A stretch of DNA of 64,000 nt from Torymus aiolomorphi (lineage: Eukaryota > Arthropoda > Insecta > Hymenoptera > Torymidae), in the NCBI GenBank assembly GCA_036365515.1, contig CM070874.1:220022942-220086941 (forward strand), written 5' to 3'. Shown here piece by piece: positions 32,802 through 43,653 of the stretch; the stretch's first letter is position 1, and each line of letters begins with the position of its first letter. Both the position numbers and the translations under genes were made by a program. Under the pieces are notes generated by a model. The model searched no databases. It saw only the letters and a program-made list of their open reading frames with translations, and was not told the origin of the DNA.

Positions 32802-33006
32802 TTTCCTTTATGAAAATAAAAGCAAAAGTAATAAAAATGAAAAGTCTTGCTTACAAGACGGCTCAAATCTTCTTATTACTACGGTAATTACTATTTTTTT
32901 TTTCTTAAACTATTATTACAAAAAGAATTAAACAAAATTACATTTAATAGATTTACATAAGCGCTACCATTAATCTAATTTCTTATTATTTATTTATTTT
33001 AATCAA

Positions 33007-35106
33007 TTATTCATCGTCATTTGTACGATTATTTCGCGGTGGTAAGGATGGAATATCTGGGTCAGTTACTAAAGTTGGATAAATTCTTGCTGTTGTTGGA
33101 GTAGTACAGTTTACTTGTACTTCCTCCCCTCTCACCGGAACCTGCACCACCACGCGCTGGCTTTGAAAGTTCAAAAAATCAGAAAATGACGGGGGCGGGG
33201 CTAGTGGTGCTGTTGGTGAAGCGCTCGGTGGTTTTCTTACAGAGCTATATTCTTCTTGAGCCCGCTTCTTTTCTTCCTTTCGAGTGGACTTATGCCGTGC
33301 AGCGTGCAATAGCAATTGCGTTACCGAGTTCCAAATAGCTCCTATAATATGAATTGACCAGCCATATAAACTATATAATGCATATCCATGCAGAATTGTA
33401 TCAATTAAAAATTTGATTACACGACCTATCATAATTATTCCTATTATTCCTGCACTTATCGATCCGAAAGATAGAAATTGCCCCCATATTTTTTTCCATG
33501 TATCGTTCGCAAGTGCAGTTAATGCTTCCTCGTCGAACAAGCGTGCTACAGACATACCATTTTTGTCCGTTGACCTGCCTGACATACCCATGGCTGAAGA
33601 ATCCAACATTGCACATCGCTCGACTGGAAACATTAAATTATGTCTTAACGCTTGTATGTCTGACTGTGTGTAAATACCGCTTTTTGCTAATTCGAGAGGT
33701 TCAGTATAATTCCAATTATTTTTCGTAGCTGGTTTGAGGATAGCGGGTTTAATTCCTTTTGTGGCACCATGAGGCAATACCGTGAACCAATCTTCGCCTA
33801 ATAGAAACATAGGTGGGATCAATGGGTTGCAAGTAGTTTCAGTACCATATTGCTTTAAAATATGTGTTTTAGGAGATAAAAAATAATTTTTTTTGTCTTT
33901 TACTACAGGCAACTCTTGATAGCACCTTGGTGTTTCTCGTCTTTGAACATCTATTTGCACACATTTCATTAAATGAACTACTTCCCCAGCTACTAAACTC
34001 ATATAACCACTTTTTTTCATTATTTGATAGGCAAACAGATCTGGTGTGCTACTTGCGACACTTGATGCGTTTGCTATAACTCTTTTTTCCAATTCGCATT
34101 TTTGCATAATTAAATCTCGATATAAGCGGTTTAATTCCCCTTTTATGTGTTTTTCGACGTAAACAAATTTATAATTAACATATGCAAAGATATCCAAGTT
34201 ATGTACTGTAGGATGTTTAAATTTTTCCAAATGCTTCTATAGCAGGACCCTCAAAAAAAAATAATTTAGGATGTTCAGTGCGTATTAAGTCGTATGAGCA
34301 AACTGAAATAGTACCGACTGCCGTAAATGCAAAAGTTATTTCGCTTGACTCCATTACATAAACCGGATGTCTCTCATTTCCTTCCTCTATTATTTTGTTT
34401 ACATACCCCTCGTATAATTCTGAATACTTATGTTCTTCGCATGGTGACACCGGTAATGGTTCCCAGAAAGAGTAACCCGCTTCAATATCTATACATATGT
34501 CTTCGTTAAATTTGCAACGAGTACCTGATTTTAGTATAACCTCATTAGCATTTTAATTCACAAGAGTATAATAATCTTGCAAGGTTATTGTGACATAGCC
34601 CGTGACTACCGCATCATCGAATACTCCATACGGGTCGGAGTATGTACCTGGATTACTACAATCTCCCGCCTGATCTATTTTTCCCACAAAAGTCATTGGA
34701 TAAACGATAGTCCCATTATGTTTTAAATTTGAGATAAGCTCGTCGCGAACTCTATGGCTGCGATGCACATGCATTCGCCGACATTCTTCATTAATAATTT
34801 CGTCTAGAAACTTAACTTCCCCCCTATTCTTGTCTTTTCGATGCGAGAATGCCCCACAATATGCAACTGAATGCTTAATTTCTACCTTACATAGTCTTAC
34901 ATGAGTGCTTCCAAAATCGTTCAATTGTAATAATCTAACATAAACCTTGGTAGTATTGACCATGGGCTTCGCTATGTCACATTCCCCGACGTTTATTAAT
35001 GAAAATGAGGTGAGATTTGAGACTTGCTGAAGCAGTCGTAACCCATTATGGTATTAACTGTTTTTGATGTTAGCAGCAACGCTGGTACACAAAAAACGAT
35101 TTTCAT
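33007..35106 (-). pseudogene. env: First envelope gene: chuvirus/gB-like class III glycoprotein
   Basis: It starts at ATG 35106 with a signal-peptide-like hydrophobic run, changes frame near 35000-35030, has TAA at 34553-34555 and another frameshift in an A-run at about 34217-34231. The final frame (34230-33007) is 407 codons. The ectodomain is Cys-rich, with VKLLQ-type and CG.FSH-type segments early and CYQELPV near the middle. A hydrophobic region at about 33475-33310 (SAGIIGIIMIGRVIKFLIDT, then YGWSIHIIGAIW) precedes a basic, Pro-rich tail with PTAP at 33205-33216. The pattern resembles glycoproteins of chuviruses and the gB-type Env of some insect retroelements. It has no visible similarity to the F-type Env at 29586-31589. 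Class assignment is from memory of motif layout. Confidence 0.6.
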
Positions 35107-35444
35107 CTGCAAACATTACAAAGTATTAGAAAAGAAAATGGCAAAAATGCTCTATTTATCATAAAGAAAAAGAAAACATCATAGAAACTGCACTAATATT
35201 AAAACAGTAACATACATAAAAATGAAGTTAGAAAAAATAATAGTTGGTTTAAAATAATAAAATTAATAGTATTACTAATTTTCCTTTTTCGCATTTTTGC
35301 TATTTATTAGTTATAATATATTTTGCGTAGTAAATATTAACTTACTACAATGTGCCATTATTAAAGAAATCGTGCTTATTATTTTTATTTATATATGATG
35401 TAACTTAGAAAGCAAGTGTAGGATTAGGTATGTTAAAGCAAGAT
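35107..35444. other. AT-rich pol-env intergenic
   Basis: No coding. It could hold a splice acceptor for env mRNA, but I cannot pick one confidently. Confidence 0.5.
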
Positions 35445-37190
35445 TTAAGTTTGTTTTTGCTCTACATGCGATTTGCGCAGGCGATTAATGTGCACTATTT
35501 TACTTTTAGTACTACTTAACTGTATCCTCACATTTCCATTTACAGAAACGTCTAAAACTAAATATGGCCCCGTATATTGACTATCAAATTTGTGTGGTTT
35601 CGGTCCCTTTTGCAACCACACGTATTCCCCAATTTTTAATGTTAAATGATTTACTTTTCTATCATAGTATTTTTTTGATCTTATTTTGGCTCGCAATAAA
35701 TTTTCTCTTGCTATATTTTGCAAGTAGTTTATTCGTGTTATGAGAGTTTCCATATAGCCCTTATAAGTAGGCGCTAGATCCTCACTTTCTATCGGCTCAC
35801 TACCTGGCATTCGAGCTAAACGACCAAATACTAATTCGAAAGGTGAGTGCCATGTTGCCTCACTTATGCCTGTATTAAAATTAAATGTTGCTAACTCTAT
35901 ATATTCATCCCAATCCGACTTATTTTCTTACACATAGAATTTTAAAAACTCGATAAGACTTGAATGTGATCTCTCCAAGGACCCATTTGTTTGTGGATGA
36001 AAAGCCGTAGTGTTGACTTGTTTAATTCTAAATCTTTTCGCCAGTCGTTTCATTAATTTGCTCATAAAATTAGTGCCCTGATCCGTTAAAATAACTTGCG
36101 GTGCCCCGAACACACATATGACCCTCTTAATTAAACTGTTTGAAACGTCTATTGCTGTAGTTTGTGCTAATGGTTCCGCTATTGCAAATTTTGTAAATAA
36201 ATCCTGATTTATTTTTTTTGTTAATATATACTCATTACCTTTATTAGATCTAGGCAATGGCCCAACAACATCCATACTAATGCGATCCATCGCATGTGCT
36301 CCAGAGTTAGTAATAATCATTGGCACACGTGTTTTTACCCTGACTAATTTTTTTAATTGACACTGCACACATTTTCGAATAAAATCTTGTACATTTTCTT
36401 TTAAATTATCCCAGTTGTAAGCTTGTTTAATTCTTTTGTATGTCTTAGTAACTCCTCTATGTCCGCCTATTACCGAGCTGTGTGCTTCTTGCATAATGGA
36501 GCCCCTTTCCTCGAGGGGAGGATACCTCACTATCCCTAAACATACTACCAGTTTGATGGTACTCTTAGAAAATGGATCTCTTAATTTTCTTATTACTTGT
36601 TCCCATTCTAAATTTTCTATTATTTCTGTTTTTGCTATACTTATCGACCGCGCGTCGATTTTGTTTAAGACTGGTAGTAGATTAGTACAAAGTAAACTTA
36701 AATTATTGTTTATTATACTCAAGCCTACTCTGTTTTGCGTACGTAGTGGCATGGCTATGTGTATTTTAGAATTTGTTTTTATAACTTCTGGTATTCCTAT
36801 TCTTAAATTTTTAAAACGTGGGAGCTTGTTCTGTAATTTTAATTGCATGGCACCGTCGTCGCATGGTTCACCTTCGGATGTAATAAAATACAAATAATTA
36901 TCTTTTCTCATGAATAATTTTTCACGGCAGAAAATAGTTGAATGAGTCGGGTTTAAATTTTCCAACATAATTTCATCTTCTATCTCCCCGTTTTCTTTCG
37001 ATAGTTTGTCTATCTCCTTTTCCTCCGAGAGAAGGTTACTCTTATTCATTTCGGTCTGTGGGTCATCCCTACTTCGTGTTTCGTTCAATATGCTATTGTC
37101 TTCCTTGCCTTCAGTTACCGTTGATGCGGTAATATGTTCTGCATCTCTACCATTGACCTTTTCCTTTTCTATTACGCATTTATTTTTATC
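35445..37190 (-). pseudogene. Integrase of the errantivirus-like element
   Basis: After an acidic/Lys-rich linker the zinc domain HSSVIGGHRGVTKTYKRI and CVQCQ is followed by the core: Asp in SMDVVGPLP, Asp in LTDQGTNF and Glu in TNGSLERSH. All three catalytic residues are present. A short insertion (KKIN) sits between NEYILT and QDLFTKFA, where relatives run straight on. A nonsense TAA at 35928-35930 cuts the frame. Beyond it the same frame continues to 35445 with the GPY/SH3-like C-terminal domain (YVWLQKGPKPHKFDSQYTGP). Confidence 0.87.
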
Positions 37191-37853
37191 ATTTTCGGCA
37201 GTTTTTTTTACTGCTTTTATGTTTTCTTTGTTCTGCTCACGGGCTACGCGTCCCCTCGTGACCATATTATGAACGCACTCCTCCCCCGTTTGTTCGGTGA
37301 CCGCCTCTTTTTCTTGCTCTTGTTCTTTTAGTTTTTCAGCCAGGGCAGCACTTCTTGTGACAATTAACACTCGATCCACCGGATTTCGAGAGAGAGCATC
37401 CGCTACATTCATTCTCCCTGGTCTGTATATCACCTCAAAATCATGTTCGGCCAGAGTTAAACGCCACCTCATAACACGTGAATTTGAATCTTTATGTGTC
37501 TGCATCCATACTAGAGGGCGGTGGTCAGTAATTACATAGAATTTTCTTCCAAAAAGATAGGGTTTAAAATGTTTTATAGAAAATACCAACGCTAGTCCCT
37601 CTTTATTGAATGCATCCCATCTTTCCTCTACCTCTGATAACACACGTGAGACATATGCAACTGGTTGATCATAGCCTATTTTATCCTGAGATAAAATTCC
37701 TCCTATCGCATAACCCGATGCGTCTGTAGTTAGATTAAAAGGTAGTTCGAAATTTGGAAAAGCTAATATAGGTTCTTTACATAATTTATCACGTAGAATT
37801 TCAAAAGCATACTGCGTATCGTCGGTCCATTTAAATTCTATTTCTTTTTTCAA
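37191..37853 (-). pseudogene. RNase H of the errantivirus-like element
   Basis: FNLTTDASGYAIGGIL (first Asp), ERWDAFNKEGLALVFSIKHF (Glu) and FYVITDHRPLVWM (Asp) are all present, followed by RPGRMNVADALSRN. A long charged linker leads to integrase. The domain is intact within its frame. Confidence 0.87.
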
Positions 37854-38624
37854 TAAGTTTGTGAGAGGTTTAGCTATTTTTCAAAATTGATGAATGAAGC
37901 GTCTGTAATAGCCTGCTAAACCTAAAAATTGTTTAATATTTTTTGCGTTTTTTGGCACCGGACAATTCCGAACAGCTTCCAGTTTCTTTGGATCTGGCCT
38001 TACGCCCTCTGCGCTTATTAAATGCCCTAAATAGGTTACTTCTGTTTTTTAAAATTCACATTTTTCCGGTTGTAATTTTAGTACCGCCTTTCGTAATCTG
38101 ATGAATAATCTTTCTAATCTTTGTATGTGTTCAGCAAACGTGCGTGAGTAAACAATTATATCATCAATAAAACAAAATAATTCCTTATTAACTAAAGCCG
38201 CGAGTGCTATAGATAGTGCTCTTGAAAATGTCGCCGGCATAGTTCTTAGCCGAAAACTACCTCGATTAAAGTGATAGAGTCCACCATTTGTCACAAAAGC
38301 TGTTTTGTGGCGGTCTCGCTCATCGATTTCTAACTGGTGGTAACCTGATGCGAGATCGAACACAGAGAAGTATTTTGATCCTCCCAACTGGTCAAGTATT
38401 TCGTTAATATTTGGAAGAGGAAATTGATCATCGTGTGTTTTTTCATTTAAATTTCGATAATCAATTACCATTCTGTACTTTCTATTGCCATGTATATCTT
38501 CTTTCTTTGGTACTAAAAAACAAGGACTAGAGTATGAAGATGTAGAAGGCTCAATTATGCCATTTGCCAATAACTCTGCAACTTGTCTTTCTATCTCGTT
38601 TTTATGCACCGGTGGTAATTGAAA
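37854..38624 (-). pseudogene. Reverse transcriptase of the errantivirus-like element
   Basis: One frame is interrupted by TAG 38625-38627 (before the fingers), TAA 38049-38051 and TGA 37881-37883 (thumb/connection). Motifs are NGIIEPSTSSYSSPCFLVPK, YRMVIDYRNLNEKT, SVFDLASGYHQLEI and the catalytic FIDDIIVYS (FIDD in place of the common YIDD/YVDD). After the TAA the same frame has the usual YLGH and YYRRFI segments. Confidence 0.87.
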
Positions 38625-39389
38625 CTATTTTGGAGTAATTGGCACTTTATCTACGGTTGGGATAGTTAATTTTAATATAGGTGTAGCCGCTAATTTTTCA
38701 CCCGGAATGTGTAAAACATCGCTAAATCTTTCTATTAATTTTGTTATCTCTGTACGCTCTTCTGACAGCAAATGCTCAAAACGTAATAAAGATTTAATCT
38801 GACCGACGCGTTCGTTTGACAAAACTCTTTCTACCCGACAAATTACATGTTTCTCAATTCTCGAATTTGTATATTTCCCTTTAAGAAGTTTTTTCCACTT
38901 TTCTATTACTCCTAAACAATCATCAATCAGATATGTGCACGATGACTCGTCGAATGATCTAAGCTCAAAATGCGTTTTTAAATCGCGAAACATTTTGTAG
39001 TGATCGTTAAGAAACTCATTCTTATTTATTATCTTCAACAATATTTCAATTAATATTTCTATATCTTCGGCATTATCATACAAAATACTGTAACTTGCTT
39101 GGCCTTGATTGAGTAATTTTTGTAAGATTGTCAATCTTTCAAAAATAAACTCCTCATTCATTTCTTGATTGTTACTTGTATTAGAATTTGCTTTATCTTT
39201 CTTTTTCTTGGGATTATCTCCAGAATTTAATTTAGCATTTATATCCAAATTTGATTCCTCTTTCCTATTTGAGTTAGAATTTTTGTTTTGTTCTGAATTT
39301 CTTTTCGAATTTTCGTTTGCACTCGAGTTTGTTTTAAACCTAGACGAAAAATTTTCTTTAGAGTTTGATTTCAAATTTTCTTTTGGATT

Positions 39390-39735
39390 TGAAAAATTTT
39401 GATTAGAATTTGGATTTGAGCTAGGATTTTTATTAGAGTTCGCACTCGAGTTAGGATTTTGATAAGAATTCGCAATTGAGTTAGAATTTTGACAAGCATT
39501 TGCATTTAAGTTAAAATTTTGATAAGAATTTGTTATTGAGTTAGCGTTTTTACAAGAATTTGTACTTGTATTAAGGTTTTGACAAGAGTTTGTACTTGAG
39601 TTAGGATTTTGACCAGAGTTTTTATTCAAGTTAGAATTTTGATAAGAATTTATGATTGAGTTAAAATTTTGACAAGAATTTGTTCTTGTATTAAGATTTT
39701 GACAAGAGTTTGTAATTGAGTTAGAATTTTGATTC
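39390..39735 (-). repeat. 30-bp repeats encoding Asn-rich decapeptides in pol
   Basis: About eleven units read as decapeptides like NSITNSCQNL and NSIANSYQNP. A 120-bp higher-order period (four units) is visible, because NSxxNSxQN units return in the same order. The period is exactly 30 bp, preserving frame. Confidence 0.88.
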
Positions 39736-40706
39736 ACTTTGTGATTTTCTTTTGAATTTGTTAAATTAACATCTTCATTTGAATTCGATATAAAAGTAGA
39801 ATTCGATTTAGAATTTACGTTTGAATTTGATCTAAAAGTAGAATTTGGTTTCGAATTTTCGCTTGAATTTAACAAACTAAATTTCTCATCTCTCAAGTGG
39901 AAATTTCCGTCAGCGTTTGAGCTAACTCCAATAATTATTTTTAAATTTTTATAAGAGTCCAATTTTAATGTGACATTTTGATTTGCAAAATTTATTTCTT
40001 TTATATTATGTAAACTTAAAATCTCTTCTGTTTCACGTTTAGCTTGCTCCCGGTTGCTGGTGACCGTTCTTATTTTGATAAAGTTACTCTTGACCTGTGT
40101 TGGAGTTTGGGGTTCCATGGGAAAATTTATGAGTGGAAAAACTTCCTCTTTATTCTGACTTAGAATTTTTTTTATAGCTTCAGCCGTATCTTCAGTTTTC
40201 TTTTCACTCCTATTTCTATGTTTTATAATTTCCGAGTACACTTCCTCCGCTGTATCATTCTGGTCTACTTTTTGTGCGTAATTAATGCGTTTAATAGAAT
40301 TTACTAGAGTTTTTTCATTTTCTTCATAGAACGGAATAGACAAATCACCAATAATCAGTTGCTTAGTTCCATAGTCGATTTTTGTTCCTAACTGAGAGAA
40401 AAAATCACTCCCTAGTAATCCATCTTCGTTTATTGGAAAATCATTATTCACAATATGAAATTCAATGGCGAGTTTTAAAAAATATAGTTTTATTTTACCT
40501 AAAGTAAAAATGCTACTGTCTGTTATGCCTTTCAATTCCAAAATTTCATTTTTATTAATTGGTGTTTTTTCAGCTAAATTGTTCTTTTTTAAAAGATTTG
40601 GTCCTGCGCCTGAATCTAATATTAAAAACATTTCTCTGTTATTACTCGGATTACTAAAGGAAATTATTGGTGATTTGCTATTTTCGCTTAACCGAACGTG
40701 TGCCCG

Positions 40707-40861
40707 ATCCCCGCGGGTCCACCCGGTAGGCAACGGTTGCCTATTTTGGATGTTTGGTGGTTTCCCTGTGTATTGCCAGCAGTTTAAAGCAATATGACCT
40801 CTTCTGTTACATATTTGACACGTTTCTATAGTTTTACTATCCACTAAATATATTTTGTCTT
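40707..40861 (-). repeat. Zinc-knuckle segment, copy B
   Basis: Nearly identical to 41163-41317 (about one mismatch in 155 bp) and in the same orientation. It encodes the CQICNRRGHIALNC knuckle and a Pro/Gln linker. Confidence 0.92.
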
Positions 40862-41162
40862 TGGACGACTGCGGATTGTTCTGCTTTTCGTCTGGGCGCT
40901 TTACTAAGTCCGTCTCCCGTCTCGCGCCTTGTTGGCGGGGACTCTGACTGTTTCCCGCCTGTACTTGTGTATTTCTCTGACTATTGTTGTGTGCGAGTTT
41001 TCGACAGTTTATTATTGTATGCTCCTCTTTTTTACAATATCGACAAAATAATTTTGTTAGTTCATTATTTGAAATAGTGGCATTCTGTCTCTGTACATAT
41101 TGGTCCCCCGTATTTCGTGGAGCCTGCGCGGGTCTATCCTGCGTCCATTGTGCCGGCGCGCC

Positions 41163-41317
41163 CGATCCCCGCGGGTCCACCCGGTAGGCAACGGTTGCCT
41201 ATTTTGGATGTTTGGTGGTTTCCCTGTGTATTGCCAGCAGTTTAAAGCAATATGACCTCTTCTGTTACATATTTGACACATTTCTATAGTTTTACTATCC
41301 ACTAAATATATTTTGTC
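41163..41317 (-). repeat. Zinc-knuckle segment, copy A
   Basis: Partner of 40707-40861, offset by 456 bp. With the CRYC knuckle in between, the region can encode three knuckles, although frame is lost just upstream of copy A. Confidence 0.92.
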
Positions 41318-42546
41318 TTCTCTTGAAGAATTAGTTTTCTTTTCCGTAATTATTTTAATAGTGTCATTTAATTCTTCTGGCTCATAACACGCGAAGTCCC
41401 TTTCGATTTCTATTGCTTCCGCAGTGGCCTTTTCTAAAGTTATGTAAAGTTCAATGTAAACCTCGAATAAAAAATTTTACCAAGTCTTTTTCCAATGCTT
41501 TTTGAGACTCTCGCATAGATCTCTTCTCACGATGTTCTGACTCAGTAATTTCGTGTCCTATCGCACGCACTCTATTTGAAAAAACTACTACGCTTTCATC
41601 GCATTTTTGTTTTACACTAGCTAATTCTCCGTGTAGTTGGTGATATGTTTTAGCCGAACCGAAAATACTGTCGAAAAAATTCGCTATATCATTTATTGAT
41701 TCAAATATCTTTTTTGCTGCACTTTTTAGTGCCTCGCCGTGTAAACGTAATTTTATTAATTTTGCTAAATCTACCTCAAATTGTTCCGGGATAATGCTAC
41801 ATGCTTCCCGACAGCCTCGTATAAATTGTGTTAGAGGAATATTTACTCCATTGTATTTCGGAATTAATTCTAACGCATCCTTAATTGACAACGGCCTAAC
41901 TTGCCCTAGGGTACTGTTTCCGGAAAAATTATTCATCCTTTGTGAAAAGTTATACTTTGGATTTACCAAATATGTATCCGTATTAAATGGTATGCTATAC
42001 TTAAGCTGATCAGTAGGTAAAAAAAATTTTTCGCCGTTTCCTGAACTTGTTTTATTTTTTTCCTCGTCTGATGATTTCTGTAAAGATGATTTATTGTTTT
42101 CTAATATGGAATAAAATTTTGTGTTGTCGGCCGTAAATTCTGGATTATCGAAACTTATGTTGTTGATTATTAATTCCGATTTTGCCGTTACAGTCCCCGT
42201 GATATATTCGATAATATATTTTGGATCGATTCTTTGACTTATTAAATCTCCGAGCGCTTCAATTAAATATTTATCTTTACAACATTCTATTATATCGTCT
42301 TTACTAACGTGATCTGATAAAATTTCAATAAGTGACTATAAGTGACTTTATTCTTTTATCCTTTGTTTGCACTTCCGCGTCTAGTAAACCGCTTTCGTTA
42401 CGGCTTTTAAAGAAATCTAAAATATTTGTTAGCGTTTGTCCCTCTGGTGAGTTAGGTTTTAGTTTTAACGCCTGTTTTAGCAGAATAGCCTCTGCTTCCT
42501 CATTACGCCTATCATTACTTCCTTTGGCTACCGACATATCATTCAA
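41318..42546 (-). pseudogene. Gag of the errantivirus-like element
   Basis: Frame 42546-42325 (MNDMSVAKG start) continues after a short local duplication/frameshift (TGACTATAAGTGAC, 42334-42347) through about 42320-41970. It then runs as 41969-41451, with helices typical of Gag capsid: FIRGCREACSIIPEQFEVDL, FFDSIFGSAKTYHQL and SVKQKCDESVVVFSNRVRAI, ending VKFFIRGLH. It would form the particle shell. Stops or shifts at about 42325 and 41451 break it. Confidence 0.72.
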
Positions 42547-42577
42547 GTCCGCAAAACAAAAAATATCTACCTAATCC

Positions 42578-42598
42578 TTTCTAAGGAGGGGCCTCCAA
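42578..42598 (-). promoter_or_regulatory. Primer binding site, tRNA-Thr-like
   Basis: One base beyond the LTR end (AACA) the minus strand reads TTGGAGGCCCCTCC. TGGAGGCCCC is complementary to the 3' end of a tRNA ending GGGGCCTCCA, as in some tRNA-Thr. Only about ten bases match what I recall. Confidence 0.55.
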
Positions 42599-42599
42599 T

Positions 42600-43653
42600 T
42601 GTTACGTCCGGGTTACGTGACAATACAAGAACAAAGAAAATGAAACTTCATTAGTCTAATGGCTAAAAGCGCGTAATGTGACTTTTCCCGATTCGGACAC
42701 AACGTGCATTGCTCCAGGATGGGACGGCAGGTAGGAAAATGACACGGACACGCGGTACGCCTCGAGACAGTGTGTGGAATTTTACTGACTTACCTTAGAA
42801 TTTCCAACAGCCCTTGTGTGAATCTGTACTCCCGCCGTGACGCTTATAATGATATTGGACAGTTGCCGCTCTGTGGAAGTTTTGGTGTGAAGAACGGAGA
42901 TACGGAGAGATTAGGATTCTTATAATCTCGAAATAATGAATACTTAATATGGATTTAAACACAACTTAAACTTTATTAACTTGTCAGTGCAAAACTAAGT
43001 AAAAATTACAGTGATGAGAGCTGATGTGAAGTCTACGCGAGTTGGCTTCTGAGCGAGAGATACCAGGAGTCTTCGTCCCCTTTTAAAGGTAAAAAGTTGT
43101 AAATCTTCCTGCCGTCGACTTTTTGATTTGCCTAGTTGTTGCTGCCTCGCTTTTCTCGATGATCTTTGATGATTTCGGCGGCGCACCCTTTGAGAATATT
43201 CGGCGAGTCCGGATACATAAATTATTTTAGAATACGCTACGCATATCGGGTAGAAGTGAAGGGAAAGGACAAGAAAACTGACTCTAGCTTGATTCAGTAT
43301 TTTGCGCGGGAGTACTAATGCTTACTCCTCTAATTGGCGGCGAATCTCTGATGCTTGCGTGGATGTGCGTTTTGGTAATAAAAAAACGCGTAAAACTGCA
43401 GCAGGGGAGTGGCACACACTGAAGAGAGAATGAAAGAAAAACTAAAGGAAACCGTGCCTTCGTTCGAGGATCTTTTTGGTATTTGTTCTTTCTGGATGGC
43501 GGCGTCTTCTTGAGTGTTCATGCGTGTCCCTTTTATAGTGTGAGAGAATATGAAACAAGCGGCAATGCAGCAGATTCGTTGGGTAGGATGAAAAGAGAGG
43601 AAGAAAAACAGCGCACACCGACAACCACATCGGCAACGTCGCACGACGCGACA
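42600..43653 (-). repeat. 5' LTR of the errantivirus-like element
   Basis: 1,054 bp, TGTCGCGTCG...CGTAACA on the minus strand. It is the partner of 27102-28162. Confidence 0.9.

Larger units (their letters stand above)
38625..41180 (-). pseudogene. Protease and Asn-rich linker part of pol
   Basis: 851 residues. In order: zinc knuckle CRYCKKEEHTIINC (~residue 45), zinc knuckle CQICNRRGHIALNC (~residue 118), retropepsin FLILDSGAGPNLL (~190) with GLLGSDFF, a ~250-residue Asn/Ser-rich low-complexity region (about 39900-39180), a helical region with several Cys, and an RT-leading segment ending PITPK before TAG. Errantivirus proteases lie directly before RT, so the extra ~450 residues are unusual. 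The catalytic DSG is intact. Confidence 0.85.
27102..43653 (-). mobile_element. Errantivirus-like Ty3/gypsy element with two envelope genes
   Basis: 16,552 bp inside copia, with AGAG duplications (27098-27101 and 43654-43657). LTRs are 27102-28162 and 42600-43653, a few percent different. On the minus strand: 5' LTR, primer site, gag, pol (protease, RT, RNase H, integrase), chuvirus/gB-type env, short gag-like ORF, Cys-rich ORF, F-type env, repeat-bearing spacer, small ORF, polypurine tract, 3' LTR. The 4-bp duplication and pol order are those of Ty3/gypsy errantiviruses, but those are usually 7-8 kb with one env. At least eight nonsense codons and several frameshifts mean this copy cannot make functional proteins as it stands. 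Confidence 0.88.

Noticed and set aside
34200..34260. Programmed ribosomal frameshift at TTTAAAC in the first env
   Set aside because: The heptamer is present, but the codon phase is wrong for a -1 shift and the break sits in an A-run. A simple indel fits better.
31071..38627. RNA editing or stop-codon readthrough as explanation of the in-frame stops
   Set aside because: The stops are of all three types and need different kinds of base change, and frameshifts occur too; ordinary decay is simpler.
39390..39735. CRISPR-like array of 30-bp repeats
   Set aside because: No unique spacers. The units are contiguous and coding within pol of a eukaryotic element.
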